Origin: JAQGMV01 sp035626595
GTDB taxonomy: Bacteria; Pseudomonadota; Gammaproteobacteria; Burkholderiales; SG8-41
Assembly (NCBI GenBank): GCA_035626595.1
Contig: DASPNJ010000046.1
Span: 1-64,000 of the forward strand
Length of the DNA: 64,000 nt
Direction: 5' to 3'
Below the pieces are notes generated by a model. It was not told the origin of the DNA and searched no databases. It saw only the letters and a program-made list of their open reading frames with translations. Below, piece by piece: positions 45,201-54,691 of this stretch (its first letter is position 1; every line of letters starts with the position of its first letter). The translations under genes and the position numbers were made by a program.

Positions 45201-45974
45201 ATGTCAGCCGCAATGCGCACCAAATTCGTAGCAGGGAACTGGAAGATGAACGGGAACCTGGCTACGAACCGGGCCCTGCTGGATGCGGTGATCGCCGCGG
45301 CGGGCCGCATACCCGGTGTGAAGTGCGCGGTGTGTCCGCCGTATCCGTATCTGCCACAGGTGCAACAGCTTCTGAGCGGATCCGGCGTCGCATGGGGCGC
45401 TCAGGATGTCTCGCAGTTCGAGAGCGGTGCGTATACGGGGGAAGTCTCCGGCGCGATGCTCGTCGATTTCGGCTGCCGTTACGTGATCGTCGGCCATTCG
45501 GAACGCCGCACGCTGTTCGGTGACACGAACACGCTGGTCGCGCAGAAATACGCGGCGGCGCTGAACGCCGGACTCACCCCGATCGTGTGCGTGGGCGAGA
45601 CGCTGGAGCAGCGGGAGGCCGGCAGCACCGAGCCGACGGTGGCCGCGCAACTCGACGCGGTGACGGAGCTCGCGGGCGTGCAGTCGTTCGCGCATGCGGT
45701 GATTGCCTACGAGCCGGTGTGGGCGATCGGCACCGGCAGGACCGCGACGCCCGAGCAGGCGCAGGCAGTGCATGCGTTCATCCGCCGACGGCTCGGTGAG
45801 CAGGACACTACGGTGGCGGACTGCGTTCAGATCCTCTACGGAGGCAGCGTCAAGGGCGCGAACGCGGCGGAGCTTTTCGCGATGGCCGACATCGACGGCG
45901 GGCTGATCGGCGGCGCCGCGCTCGTCGCGGACGAATTTGCAGCGATTCTCCGGGCCGCGGGCCCGGCGAGCTGA
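45201..45974 (+). CDS. tpiA: Triosephosphate isomerase TpiA
   Basis: 257 aa. Catalytic Lys15 (AGNWKMNG), His99 (VGHSERR) and Glu171 (AYEPVWAIGTG) are all present, with the phosphate loop YGGSVKG. It interconverts DHAP and G3P. A start at residue 5 (MRTKFV) is also possible. It is followed by secG, tRNA-Leu and nuoA, the common proteobacterial order. Confidence 0.97.
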   Translation: MSAAMRTKFVAGNWKMNGNLATNRALLDAVIAAAGRIPGVKCAVCPPYPYLPQVQQLLSGSGVAWGAQDVSQFESGAYTGEVSGAMLVDFGCRYVIVGHSERRTLFGDTNTLVAQKYAAALNAGLTPIVCVGETLEQREAGSTEPTVAAQLDAVTELAGVQSFAHAVIAYEPVWAIGTGRTATPEQAQAVHAFIRRRLGEQDTTVADCVQILYGGSVKGANAAELFAMADIDGGLIGGAALVADEFAAILRAAGPAS

Positions 45975-45999
45975 ACGAAGAAGCGGAACGAAAGAAGAG

Positions 46000-46386
46000 A
46001 TGCAGATCCTGATACTCGTGCTTCACATCCTCGCCGCGATGGGCATCATCGGCCTGGTGTTGATTCAGCATGGCAAAGGCGCGGACGTGGGCGCGGCGTT
46101 CGGCAGCGGCTCGGCCGGCAGCGTTTTCGGCGCGGCGGGCTCCGCGAACTTCCTGTCGCGTGCGACGGCGATCCTGGCGGTCGTCTTTTTCGTGACGAGC
46201 CTCGCCCTCACCTATTTCTCGAATCAGAGATCCGACGTCGAAGGCGTCATGAGAGAGCGTCCGGCGCCCGCGCCATCGCTGCCGGGACAGATCCCGGGCC
46301 AGGCTGACGTGAAGGCGACGCCCAAGCCCGCAGCGCCGGCGGCGCCTGCGTCAGAGGGCGGAAAGGTGCAGGACATACCGAAGTAG
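46000..46386 (+). CDS. secG: Preprotein translocase subunit SecG
   Basis: 128 aa from ATG 46000, with AAAGAAGAG upstream. Two transmembrane helices (about 3-22 and 53-72) flank the conserved loop LIQHGKGADVGAAFGSGSAGSVFGAAGSANFL. The C-terminal tail is Pro/Ala-rich. It assists SecYEG during export. Confidence 0.95.
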   Translation: MQILILVLHILAAMGIIGLVLIQHGKGADVGAAFGSGSAGSVFGAAGSANFLSRATAILAVVFFVTSLALTYFSNQRSDVEGVMRERPAPAPSLPGQIPGQADVKATPKPAAPAAPASEGGKVQDIPK

Positions 46387-46391
46387 CTTCG

Positions 46392-46476
46392 GCCGACGTG
46401 GTGGAATTGGTAGACACGCCGTCTTGAGGGGGCGGTGGCGAAAGCCGTGAGAGTTCGAGTCTCTCCGTCGGCACCA
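46392..46476 (+). tRNA. tRNA-Leu(GAG)
   Basis: 85 nt with encoded CCA. The acceptor stem GCCGACG/CGTCGGC is perfect, the discriminator is A, and the D-arm has GTGGAATTGGTAGACAC. The anticodon loop TTGAGGG gives anticodon GAG (CUC/CUU codons), followed by a long class II variable arm (GGTGGCGAAAGCC) and a T-arm with GTTCGAGTC. It lies between secG and nuoA, as in many proteobacteria. Confidence 0.97.
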
Positions 46477-46550
46477 TTACTGCAGCAACGAGGATCGGGT
46501 AGTTATCGTAAATGCAACGCGTTCGAACCTGACTCCAGAGCCTCGATCCC

Positions 46551-46919
46551 ATGCTCGAAAACTACTTTCCGATTCTTCTCTTCATGATCGTCGGCGGCGT
46601 CGTCGGCGTGGCGCCGCTGCTGCTCGGCGGAGGCCTCTCCCGCGTGCTGGGAACGCACCGGCCGGACAGCGAGAAGCTCTCACCCTACGAATGCGGCTTC
46701 GAAGCGTTTGAGGACGCGCGCATGAAATTCGACGTGCGCTACTACCTGATCGCGATCCTGTTCATCCTCTTCGACCTCGAGATCGCCTTTCTTTTCCCGT
46801 GGGCGGTCGTGCTCCAGGAGGTCGGGTTTTTCGGCTTCATGTCGATGATGGTTTTCCTTGCGATTCTGGTCGTCGGCTTCATCTATGAATGGATGAAAGG
46901 CGCACTCGAATGGGAGTAA
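46551..46919 (+). CDS. nuoA: NADH-quinone oxidoreductase subunit A
   Basis: 122 aa membrane subunit of complex I with three transmembrane helices (about 5-30, 62-85, 90-112). The conserved loop has KLSPYECGFEAFEDARMKFDVRYY. It is the first gene of nuoA-N, 74 bases after the tRNA. A REP-type hairpin follows before nuoB. Confidence 0.96.
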   Translation: MLENYFPILLFMIVGGVVGVAPLLLGGGLSRVLGTHRPDSEKLSPYECGFEAFEDARMKFDVRYYLIAILFILFDLEIAFLFPWAVVLQEVGFFGFMSMMVFLAILVVGFIYEWMKGALEWE

Positions 46920-46942
46920 CGACGCGAGACGGGAAGCAGGGG

Positions 46943-46960
46943 CCCCACGCTTGCGTGGGG
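46943..46960. repeat. REP-type hairpin between nuoA and nuoB
   Basis: CCCCACGC-TT-GCGTGGGG, a perfect 8-bp stem within the 117-base nuoA-nuoB space, the longest gap in the operon. No T-run follows, so it is more likely an RNA-stabilising or REP element than a terminator. Confidence 0.6.
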
Positions 46961-47036
46961 ATGCAACCAGTCGAATCGGCGTATGCCGCCGACGCGAAGC
47001 GGGTAGTGCTTACCATGGGCATGTCGGAGGCGGCGT

Positions 47037-47516
47037 ATGGGCGCACCTGAAAATCTGAGCGACAAGGGGTTCATCACCACCACCGCGGACAAGCTCATCA
47101 ACTGGACGCGCACGGGCTCTATGTGGCCGATGACCTTTGGTCTTGCCTGCTGCGCGGTGGAGATGATGCACGCCGGCGCCGCGCGCTACGACCTCGACCG
47201 CTTCGGCATCGTGTTCCGGCCCAGCCCGCGGCAGTCCGACGTGATGATCGTCGCCGGCACGCTGTGCAACAAGATGGCGCCGGCGCTGCGCAAGGTGTAC
47301 GACCAGATGGCCGAGCCGCGCTGGGTGATCTCCATGGGTTCCTGCGCGAACGGCGGCGGCTACTACCATTATTCGTACTCGGTGGTGCGCGGCTGCGACC
47401 GCATCGTGCCTGTGGACATCTACGTGCCGGGCTGTCCGCCGACCGCCGAGGCGCTCCTCTACGGCATCATCCAGCTTCAGAACAAAATCAAACGCAGCAA
47501 CACGATCGCCCGCTGA
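47037..47516 (+). CDS. nuoB: NADH-quinone oxidoreductase subunit B
   Basis: 159 aa. It holds the N2 [4Fe-4S] cluster next to the quinone site: ligands Cys38, Cys39, Cys103 and Cys133 (GLACCAVEMM, GSCANGGG, VPGCPPTAEAL). GGAGG lies six bases before the ATG. The stop overlaps nuoC by one base. Confidence 0.97.
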   Translation: MGAPENLSDKGFITTTADKLINWTRTGSMWPMTFGLACCAVEMMHAGAARYDLDRFGIVFRPSPRQSDVMIVAGTLCNKMAPALRKVYDQMAEPRWVISMGSCANGGGYYHYSYSVVRGCDRIVPVDIYVPGCPPTAEALLYGIIQLQNKIKRSNTIAR

Positions 47517-48127
47517 TGGCCAGCGCAGAAGACCTCAGCGGCGCGCTCTCCACCGCTTTCAGCGACAAGCTCGTCAGCGTCTCGACCGATCTCGGCGAAA
47601 TGACGGCCGTGATCCGCGCGCAGGACCTGATCGGCGTCGCGACGCGCCTGCGTGATGCGCCGGAGCTCGATTTCAAGCAGCTCACCGATCTCTGCGGCGT
47701 CGATTACAGCGGCTACGGCGGCGGGAGCTGGGATGGCGCGCGGTACGCAGTCGTCTATCACCTGCTCAGCCTCACGCACAACCGCCGGCTGCGTCTGCGG
47801 GTCTTCGCGCCGGACGACGACCTGCCGGTCGTCGACTCGGTCATCGGCGTGTGGCCGGCCGCGAACTGGTACGAACGCGAGGCATTCGACCTCTACGGCA
47901 TCGTCTTCACGGGGCACCCCGATCTGCGGCGCATCCTGACCGACTACGGTTTCGTGGGACATCCGTTCCGCAAGGATTTCCCGCTCTCGGGCAATGTCGA
48001 GATGCGCTACGACCCCGAGCAGCAGCGCGTGATCTATCAGCCGGTGACGATCGAGCCGCGCGAGGTGACGCCGCGCATCGTGCGCGAGGAGAACTACGCC
48101 GATAGCGAAGGCTTCAGGAAAGGCTGA
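47516..48127 (+). CDS. nuoC: NADH-quinone oxidoreductase subunit C
   Basis: 203 aa from ATG 47516 (TGATG overlap). It has the 30-kDa subunit signature ERExFDLYGIVFTGHPDLRRIL (here WYEREAFDLYGI) and the PFRKDFPLSG motif. It is separate from nuoD, unlike the fused nuoCD of enterics. It is part of the peripheral arm near the quinone site. Confidence 0.96.
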   Translation: MASAEDLSGALSTAFSDKLVSVSTDLGEMTAVIRAQDLIGVATRLRDAPELDFKQLTDLCGVDYSGYGGGSWDGARYAVVYHLLSLTHNRRLRLRVFAPDDDLPVVDSVIGVWPAANWYEREAFDLYGIVFTGHPDLRRILTDYGFVGHPFRKDFPLSGNVEMRYDPEQQRVIYQPVTIEPREVTPRIVREENYADSEGFRKG

Positions 48128-48133
48128 CGCGAC

Positions 48134-49387
48134 ATGGCCGAAATTCGCAACTACACCATGAACTTCGGTCCGCAGCACCCTGCGGCGCACGGCGTGCTGC
48201 GGCTCGTGCTCGAGCTCGACGGCGAGGTCATCCAGCGGGCGGATCCGCACATCGGGCTCCTGCACCGAGCGACGGAGAAGCTCGCGGAGCACAAGACGTT
48301 TCTGCAGTCGGTACCCTACATGGACCGCCTCGATTACGTCTCGATGATGTGCAACGAGCACGCGTACGTCATGGCGATCGAGAAGCTGCTCGGGATCGAG
48401 GTGCCGATCCGCGCGCAATACATCCGCGTCATGTTCGACGAGATCACACGGATCCTGAACCACCTGCTGTGGCTCGGCGCGCACGGGCTCGACATCGGTG
48501 CGATGACGGTCTTTCTCTACGCGTTCCGCGAGCGCGAAGACCTGATGGACCTGTACGAGGCGGTGTCCGGCGCGCGCATGCATGCGGCCTACTACCGGCC
48601 AGGCGGGGTCTATCGCGATCTGCCCGAACGGATGCCGCAGTACCAGCCGTCCAAGTTCCGCGATGAGGCGACCGTGCGCCGGCTGAACGAGGGGCGGCAG
48701 GGCTCGGTGCTCGATTTCATCGACGACTTCACGCAGCGCTTCCCGAAGTACATCGACGACTATGAAACGCTGCTCACCGACAATCGCATCTGGAAGCAGC
48801 GCACCGTCGGCATCGGTGTGGTGTCGCCCGAGCGCGCGGTGGCGCTCGGTTTCACCGGTCCGATGCTGCGCGGCTCCGGCATCGCCTGGGATCTGCGCAA
48901 GAAGCAGCCGTACGAGGTCTACGATCGCATGGAATTCGGCATTCCGGTCGGCGTGAACGGCGATTGCTACGACCGCTACCTCGTGCGCATGGAAGAGATG
49001 CGGCAGGCGAACCGCATCGTCAGGCAGTGCAGCGAGTGGCTGCGGAAGAACTCCGGCCCCGTCATGATCGACAACTACAAGGTCGCCCCGCCGGGACGCG
49101 TCTCGATGAAAAGCAACATGGAGGAGCTCATCCATCACTTCAAGCTTTTCACCGAGGGCATGCACGTACCGGCAGGAGAGGCCTACGCCGCGGTGGAACA
49201 CCCGAAAGGCGAATTCGGCATCTATCTGATCTCGGACAACTCGAACAAGCCCTACCGTCTCAAGATACGGGCCCCGGGGTTTGCACATCTGGCCGCATTC
49301 GACGAAATGGCGCGCGGCCACATGATCGCGGACGCCGTGGCGATCATCGGCACGCAGGACATCGTTTTCGGGGAAATAGACCGGTGA
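48134..49387 (+). CDS. nuoD: NADH-quinone oxidoreductase subunit D
   Basis: 417 aa, 49-kDa subunit that lines the quinone pocket. NFGPQHPAAHGVLRL carries the conserved quinone-headgroup His; DPHIGLLHRATEKLAE and the C-terminal DIVFGEIDR are typical. Its stop overlaps nuoE (GTGA). Confidence 0.97.
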   Translation: MAEIRNYTMNFGPQHPAAHGVLRLVLELDGEVIQRADPHIGLLHRATEKLAEHKTFLQSVPYMDRLDYVSMMCNEHAYVMAIEKLLGIEVPIRAQYIRVMFDEITRILNHLLWLGAHGLDIGAMTVFLYAFREREDLMDLYEAVSGARMHAAYYRPGGVYRDLPERMPQYQPSKFRDEATVRRLNEGRQGSVLDFIDDFTQRFPKYIDDYETLLTDNRIWKQRTVGIGVVSPERAVALGFTGPMLRGSGIAWDLRKKQPYEVYDRMEFGIPVGVNGDCYDRYLVRMEEMRQANRIVRQCSEWLRKNSGPVMIDNYKVAPPGRVSMKSNMEELIHHFKLFTEGMHVPAGEAYAAVEHPKGEFGIYLISDNSNKPYRLKIRAPGFAHLAAFDEMARGHMIADAVAIIGTQDIVFGEIDR

Positions 49388-49872
49388 ACGCGCCGTTCAC
49401 GCTCTCGCCGGAGGCGCTCGCGCGCATCGACGCCGCGGTGGCCAAGTACCCGTCGGACCAGAGACAGTCGGCCGTCATGGCCGCGCTCACGATCGCGCAG
49501 GACGAAAAAGGATGGCTGTCGGTCGAGACGATGGATTTCGTCGCGCGGTATCTCGGCATGCCGCCGATCGCCGTCTACGAGGTCGCTTCGTTCTACACGA
49601 TGTACGACTTGAAACCCGTGGGACGGCACAAGCTTTCGTTGTGCACGAATCTGCCCTGCGCGTTGCAGGGCGCGAACGATGCGGGCGAGTACCTCAAGCA
49701 GAAGCTCGGCATCGGCTACAACGAAACCACACCGGATGGACGCATCACGCTGAAAGAAGGCGAGTGCTTCGGCGCGTGCGGCGACGCGCCCGTGTTCCTG
49801 CACAACAACAAACGGATGCTGTGCGCAATGACGCGCGAGAAGCTCGACGAGCTCTTGAAGGAGCTCGAGTGA
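49384..49872 (+). CDS. nuoE: NADH-quinone oxidoreductase subunit E
   Basis: 162 aa from GTG 49384. A thioredoxin-like [2Fe-2S] subunit with the four ligands in LCTNLPC and GECFGACGDAP. It accepts electrons near the FMN site with NuoF. It overlaps nuoD upstream and nuoF downstream (TGATG). Confidence 0.96.
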   Translation: MNAPFTLSPEALARIDAAVAKYPSDQRQSAVMAALTIAQDEKGWLSVETMDFVARYLGMPPIAVYEVASFYTMYDLKPVGRHKLSLCTNLPCALQGANDAGEYLKQKLGIGYNETTPDGRITLKEGECFGACGDAPVFLHNNKRMLCAMTREKLDELLKELE

Positions 49873-51185
49873 TGGGACTGCCGGTACCGCCTTTCAGCGA
49901 AGACATTTTCGGTCCCGACGCGATCCTCATGAAAAGCCTGAACGGGCTGAACTGGAGGCTCGCGGACTACGAGGCGCGCGGCGGCTACCAGGCGCTGCGC
50001 AAGGTGCTCACGCAGGGCATGAGCCCCGAGCAGGTGACGAACGAGATCAAGCTCTCGGCGCTCCGCGGGCGGGGCGGCGCGGGTTTCCCGACCGGGCTCA
50101 AATGGACGTTCATGCCGAAGAACTACACCGGCGTGAAATACGTCGTGTGCAATTCCGACGAGGGCGAGCCGGGCACCTTCAAGGACCGCGACCTCCTGCG
50201 CTACAACCCGCACCTGGTGATCGAGGGCATGATCATCGCGGGCTACGCGATGGGCGCGCCGGTCGGCTACAACTACATCCACGGTGAGATCTGGAGCGAG
50301 TACGAACGCTTCGAAGAGGCGCTCGCCGAAGCGCGCGCCGCCGGTTATCTCGGCCAGAACATCCTCGGCAGCGCCTTCAACTACGAGCTGTACGCGCACC
50401 ACGGCTACGGCGCGTACATCTGCGGCGAGGAGACGGCGCTGCTCGAGTCGCTGGAAGGCAAGAAAGGCCAGCCGCGCTTCAAGCCGCCGTTTCCGGCGAG
50501 CTACGGGCTCTACGGCAAACCCACGACGATCAACAACACGGAGACGTTTGCCGCGGTGCCGTGGATCATCATGAACGGCGGGCAGGCGTTTCTCGAGCTC
50601 GGGAAGCCAAATAATGGCGGTACCAAGATCTTCTCGGTGTCGGGCGACGTGGCGCGGCCCGGCAACTACGAGGTGCGTCTCGGCACCCCGTTCGCGAAGC
50701 TCCTCGAGATGGCCGGCGGCATGCGCGACGGCCGCAAGCTGAAAGCGGTCATCCCGGGCGGCTCGTCGATGCCGGTTCTGCCGGCCGAAGTGATGATGGC
50801 GACCGACATGGATTACGACTCGATCGCGAAAGCCGGGTCGATGCTGGGCTCGGGCGCGGTCATCGTGATGGACGAAACGCGCTGCATGGTGCGCTCGCTG
50901 CTGCGGCTGTCGTACTTCTATTACGAAGAATCCTGCGGGCAGTGCACGCCCTGTCGCGAAGGCACCGGCTGGCTCTACCGTATGGTCGATCGGATCGAGC
51001 ACGGCAAAGGCAAGCCCGAGGATCTCGGCCTCCTGAACGACGTATCCGACAACATCCAGGGCCGCACGATCTGCGCGTTGGGCGACGCGGCCGCCATGCC
51101 GGTGCGCGCGTTCATCAAGCATTTCCGTTCCGAATTCGAGCATCACATCGAGCACAAGCAGTGTCTTGTGCCGCAATACCTATGA
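49872..51185 (+). CDS. nuoF: NADH-quinone oxidoreductase subunit F
   Basis: 437 aa. It binds NADH and FMN: GRGGAGFPTGLKW and NSDEGEPGTFKDR are the nucleotide and flavin motifs. The N3 cluster motif is ESCGQCTPCREG with a later Cys in GRTICALGDAA. The start is ATG 49872 in the nuoE stop; GTG 49869 is an alternative. Confidence 0.97.
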   Translation: MGLPVPPFSEDIFGPDAILMKSLNGLNWRLADYEARGGYQALRKVLTQGMSPEQVTNEIKLSALRGRGGAGFPTGLKWTFMPKNYTGVKYVVCNSDEGEPGTFKDRDLLRYNPHLVIEGMIIAGYAMGAPVGYNYIHGEIWSEYERFEEALAEARAAGYLGQNILGSAFNYELYAHHGYGAYICGEETALLESLEGKKGQPRFKPPFPASYGLYGKPTTINNTETFAAVPWIIMNGGQAFLELGKPNNGGTKIFSVSGDVARPGNYEVRLGTPFAKLLEMAGGMRDGRKLKAVIPGGSSMPVLPAEVMMATDMDYDSIAKAGSMLGSGAVIVMDETRCMVRSLLRLSYFYYEESCGQCTPCREGTGWLYRMVDRIEHGKGKPEDLGLLNDVSDNIQGRTICALGDAAAMPVRAFIKHFRSEFEHHIEHKQCLVPQYL

Positions 51186-51192
51186 CGATGTC

Positions 51193-51236
51193 TACCCCTC
51201 ACCCCCGGCCCCTCTCCCCCAAGGGGCGAGGGGAGA
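51193..51236. repeat. GC-rich REP-type palindrome between nuoF and nuoG
   Basis: It reads CCCCTCACCCCCGGCCCCTC, then TCCCCCAAGGGGCGAGGGGAG. The inner arms pair as CCCCTCTCCCC with GGGGCGAGGGG, allowing a mismatch. Similar palindromes are common between genes in beta- and gammaproteobacteria. All nuo genes from C to K overlap except here, so it looks inserted. Its last bases (GAGGGGAG) form a strong ribosome-binding site four bases before GTG 51240. Confidence 0.65.
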
Positions 51237-51260
51237 TTCGTGAGCCGCTGCGCGACTGAC

Positions 51261-53639
51261 ATGAGCATCGACCTCGAAATCGACGGCACGGCGCTGGAGG
51301 TGCCCGAAGGCAGCACGATCATGGATGCCGCCAACAGGCTCGGCATTTACGTCCCGCACTTCTGCTATCACCGCAAGCTCTCCATCGCGGCGAACTGCCG
51401 CATGTGTCTCGTGCACGTGGAGAAAGCGCCGAAGCCGCTGCCCGCGTGCGCCACGCCGGCCACCAAGGGGATGAAGGTCTGGACCCACTCGGAGCTCGCG
51501 GTGGACGCTCAGAAGGGCGTCATGGAGTTCCTGCTCATCAACCATCCGCTCGACTGCCCGATCTGCGACCAGGGCGGGGAGTGTCAGCTTCAGGACCTCG
51601 CGGTGGGCTACGGCGCGAGCGGCTCGCGCTACGAGGAAGACAAGCGCGTCGTCGTCAACAAGAACCTGGGGCCGCTCATCTCGACCGACATGACGCGCTG
51701 CATCCACTGCACGCGCTGCGTGCGCTTCGGCCAGGAGATCGCCGGCGTCATGGAGCTCGGCATGATCGGCCGCGGTGAGCACGCCGAGATCATCACCTTC
51801 GTCGGCAAGACGGTGGACTCCGAGCTCTCCGGGAACGTGATCGATCTGTGTCCGGTCGGCGCGCTCACGTCCAAGCCGTTTCGTTATACCGCGCGATCGT
51901 GGGAGCTCACCCGGCGCGTTTCGGTGAGCCCGCACGACGGCCTTGGATCCAATTTGATGGTGCAGGTGAAGCAGAACCGCGTGATGCGCGTGCTGCCGCG
52001 CGACAACGAAGCGATCAACGAATGCTGGCTGTCCGACCGTGACCGCTTTTCCTATCCGGCGCTCAATTCGGAGCAGCGCCTCGCGCGCCCGATCATTAAA
52101 CGCGGCGGTGTGTGGCAGCCGGTCGAGTGGCAGGTGGCGCTGGAATTCGTCGCGGAGAAGCTGAAGAGAATCCGCGCGCAGCATGGTGCGGGCGCCGTCG
52201 GCGCGCTGTCCTCACCGCACCAGACGCTCGAAGAGCTCTACCTTCTGCAGAAGCTCGTCCGGTCGTTCGGCTCGGGCAACGTCGATTTCCGGCTCAGGCA
52301 AGCGGACTTCAGCGCGGACGGGAAACTCTCCGGCGCGCCGTGGCTCGGCATGAAGATCGCGGACATCAACAGCCTCGATCGCGTGCTGATCATCGGCAGC
52401 GCGTTGCGCAGCGAGCATCCGCTCGTCGCACACCGGCTGCGGCAGGCGACGAAGCGAGGCCTTCAGCTCTCGGTCCTGAATCCGTTCGATGACGAGCTCC
52501 TGATGCCGGTCACGCGCAAGGCGATCGTACCGCCCGCCGCGATGGCGCGGGCGCTCGCGCAGCTCGTCAAAGCCGCCGCCGCGGCGAAGAGCGTCGCGGT
52601 GCCTGAGGCGGTGCGCGACATCGTCGACGGCGTCGAGACCGACGACGCGGCCGGCGAGCTCGCGCGCGACTTCGCATTGGGGCAGAAAGGCGCAGTATGG
52701 CTCGGCAACGTCGCGCAGCACCATCCCCAGGCCGCGACGCTGCACGCGCTCGGGCAGGCGTTCGCAGCGCTGACCGGTGCGACGCTCGGCGTGCTGGCGG
52801 AAGCGGCGAACAGCGTCGGTGGCTACATCGCCGGAGCGGTGCCTTTCGGCTCGCCTGCCGGTAACAACGCTGCGCGGATGCTCGCGGAGCCGCTGAGAGC
52901 CTATCTCCTGCTCGGCGTGGAAGCGGACCTCGACACGCACGATCCAGCGCGCGCCGTTGCCGCGCTGAAGCAGGCGGAGCTCGTGGTGGCGATGTCGCCG
53001 TTCGAGCACGCGGCCACGCTCGAATATGCGCACGTGATGCTGCCGGTCGGGCCGTTCACCGAAACCGCAGGCACGTTCGTGAACATGGAAGGCGTGGCGC
53101 AGAGCTTCACCGGCTGCGTGCAGCCGCTCGGCGAGACGCGCCCCGCCTGGAAGGTCCTGCGCGTGCTCGGCAACCTGCTCGGGCTCTCAGGCTTCGAGCA
53201 GGACAACGCGGATGCGGTCAAACGCGAGGCGCTGGGGCAGGGCGAGATCGCCGCGAAGCTCGGCAACCATATGGCGATTTCGGCGCTGTCGCTGTCCGAG
53301 CCGGCGGCGGACGCGCTGCAGCGGATCGGCGAGGTGCCGATGTATTCGGCCGATCCGCTGGTGCGCCGCTCGCCGCCGCTTCAGAACACGCGCCACGCCG
53401 AAAGTCCGGTGGCGTCCGTGAGCCCGACGCTCTACGCGCGGCTGGCACTCATGCCGGGTGATTTCCTGCGCGTTCGCCAGGACGGCGGCGAAGCGATCGT
53501 GCCGGTCGTCGTCGACGAGCGCTTGCCGGAGGGCTGTGTTCGGCTGGCCGCCGCGCGGCCCGAGACCGCGTCGCTCGGGTCGATGTTCGGAGCGGTCACG
53601 GTCGAGCGCGTCGGCGCGCAGCAGAAGGTCGCGGTGTAG
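51261..53639 (+). CDS. nuoG: NADH-quinone oxidoreductase subunit G
   Basis: 792 aa from ATG 51261, which fits the family N-terminus (MSIDLEIDG). GTG 51240, seven codons earlier, has a much better ribosome site, supplied by the palindrome, and may be the real start. The [2Fe-2S] and [4Fe-4S] ligands are in YVPHFCYHRKLSIAANC, CDQGGECQLQD and CIHCTRCVRFGQE; a molybdopterin-oxidoreductase-like domain follows. It is the largest peripheral-arm subunit. Confidence 0.95.
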   Translation: MSIDLEIDGTALEVPEGSTIMDAANRLGIYVPHFCYHRKLSIAANCRMCLVHVEKAPKPLPACATPATKGMKVWTHSELAVDAQKGVMEFLLINHPLDCPICDQGGECQLQDLAVGYGASGSRYEEDKRVVVNKNLGPLISTDMTRCIHCTRCVRFGQEIAGVMELGMIGRGEHAEIITFVGKTVDSELSGNVIDLCPVGALTSKPFRYTARSWELTRRVSVSPHDGLGSNLMVQVKQNRVMRVLPRDNEAINECWLSDRDRFSYPALNSEQRLARPIIKRGGVWQPVEWQVALEFVAEKLKRIRAQHGAGAVGALSSPHQTLEELYLLQKLVRSFGSGNVDFRLRQADFSADGKLSGAPWLGMKIADINSLDRVLIIGSALRSEHPLVAHRLRQATKRGLQLSVLNPFDDELLMPVTRKAIVPPAAMARALAQLVKAAAAAKSVAVPEAVRDIVDGVETDDAAGELARDFALGQKGAVWLGNVAQHHPQAATLHALGQAFAALTGATLGVLAEAANSVGGYIAGAVPFGSPAGNNAARMLAEPLRAYLLLGVEADLDTHDPARAVAALKQAELVVAMSPFEHAATLEYAHVMLPVGPFTETAGTFVNMEGVAQSFTGCVQPLGETRPAWKVLRVLGNLLGLSGFEQDNADAVKREALGQGEIAAKLGNHMAISALSLSEPAADALQRIGEVPMYSADPLVRRSPPLQNTRHAESPVASVSPTLYARLALMPGDFLRVRQDGGEAIVPVVVDERLPEGCVRLAAARPETASLGSMFGAVTVERVGAQQKVAV

Positions 53640-53641
53640 GC

Positions 53642-54691
53642 ATGGAATTCCTCGGCGCGCTCGAGCAGTTCTTCGGTCCGGCCTGGCCGGCCGTTTGGAC
53701 GCTCACGAAAATCGGCGTGATCGTCGCGCCGCTCATGCTCGCCGTCGCCTACCTCACGCTGTGGGAGCGCAAAGTCATCGGCTGGATGCAGGTGCGGCTG
53801 GGGCCGAACCGCGTCGGTCCCAAAGGGTTGTTGCAGCCGATCGCGGACGGGCTGAAGCTCCTGCTGAAGGAGATCATCGTCCCGGCGGGCGCGAACAAGT
53901 TTCTGTTCGTGCTGGCGCCCGTGATGGCGATCATGCCGGCACTCGCCGCGTGGGCCGTCGTCCCGTTCTCGCCGGAGCTGGTGCTTTCGAACATCGACGC
54001 GTCCCTCCTGTACATCCTCGCGATCACGTCGATGGGTGTCTATGGCGTGATCATCGCCGGCTGGGCGTCGAACTCGAAATACGCGTTCCTCGGCGCGATG
54101 CGCTCGGCGGCACAGATCGTCTCCTACGAGATCGCGATGGGCTTCGCGCTGGTCGGCGTGCTGATGGCCTCGCAAAGCCTGAACCTCGGCGAGATCGTGC
54201 GCGGGCAGCAGGGCGCCTATGGCTTGCTCAACTGGTTCCTGATTCCGCTGTTTCCGCTGTTCCTCACCTACCTGATCGCCGGCGTGGCCGAGACGAACCG
54301 GGCGCCGTTCGACGTGGCCGAGGGCGAGTCCGAAATCGTCGCCGGGTTCCATGTCGAGTATTCCGGCATGGCCTTCGCGGTGTTCTTCCTGGCCGAATAC
54401 GCCAACATGATCCTGATCTCGACGCTGTGCTCGATCATGTTTCTGGGCGGATGGCTTTCGCCGTTCCCGGCGTCCTGGCCGTGGATCGGACAGGCGCATC
54501 CCTTCTGGCTGTTCCTCAAGCTCTTCCTCGTCGTGTCGAGCTTCCTGTGGTTCCGCGCGACGTTTCCGCGTTACCGCTACGACCAGATCATGCGTCTGGG
54601 ATGGAAGGTGTTCATCCCGGTGACGCTGGTGTGGATCGTGGTGCTCGGCGTCTGGATGCAGACGCCGCTCTGGGTGTGGTGGCAATCATGA
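53642..54691 (+). CDS. nuoH: NADH-quinone oxidoreductase subunit H
   Basis: 349 aa with about eight transmembrane helices. It links the peripheral and membrane arms and forms the quinone entrance: WERKVIGWMQVRLGPNRVGP and ETNRAPFDVAEGESEIVAGF are the conserved loops. Its stop overlaps nuoI (ATGA). Confidence 0.97.
   Translation: MEFLGALEQFFGPAWPAVWTLTKIGVIVAPLMLAVAYLTLWERKVIGWMQVRLGPNRVGPKGLLQPIADGLKLLLKEIIVPAGANKFLFVLAPVMAIMPALAAWAVVPFSPELVLSNIDASLLYILAITSMGVYGVIIAGWASNSKYAFLGAMRSAAQIVSYEIAMGFALVGVLMASQSLNLGEIVRGQQGAYGLLNWFLIPLFPLFLTYLIAGVAETNRAPFDVAEGESEIVAGFHVEYSGMAFAVFFLAEYANMILISTLCSIMFLGGWLSPFPASWPWIGQAHPFWLFLKLFLVVSSFLWFRATFPRYRYDQIMRLGWKVFIPVTLVWIVVLGVWMQTPLWVWWQS

Noticed and set aside
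46920..47036. Internal terminator splitting nuoA from the rest of the operon
   Set aside because: The hairpin has no T-run and the gene order demands co-expression; treated as a REP-type element.
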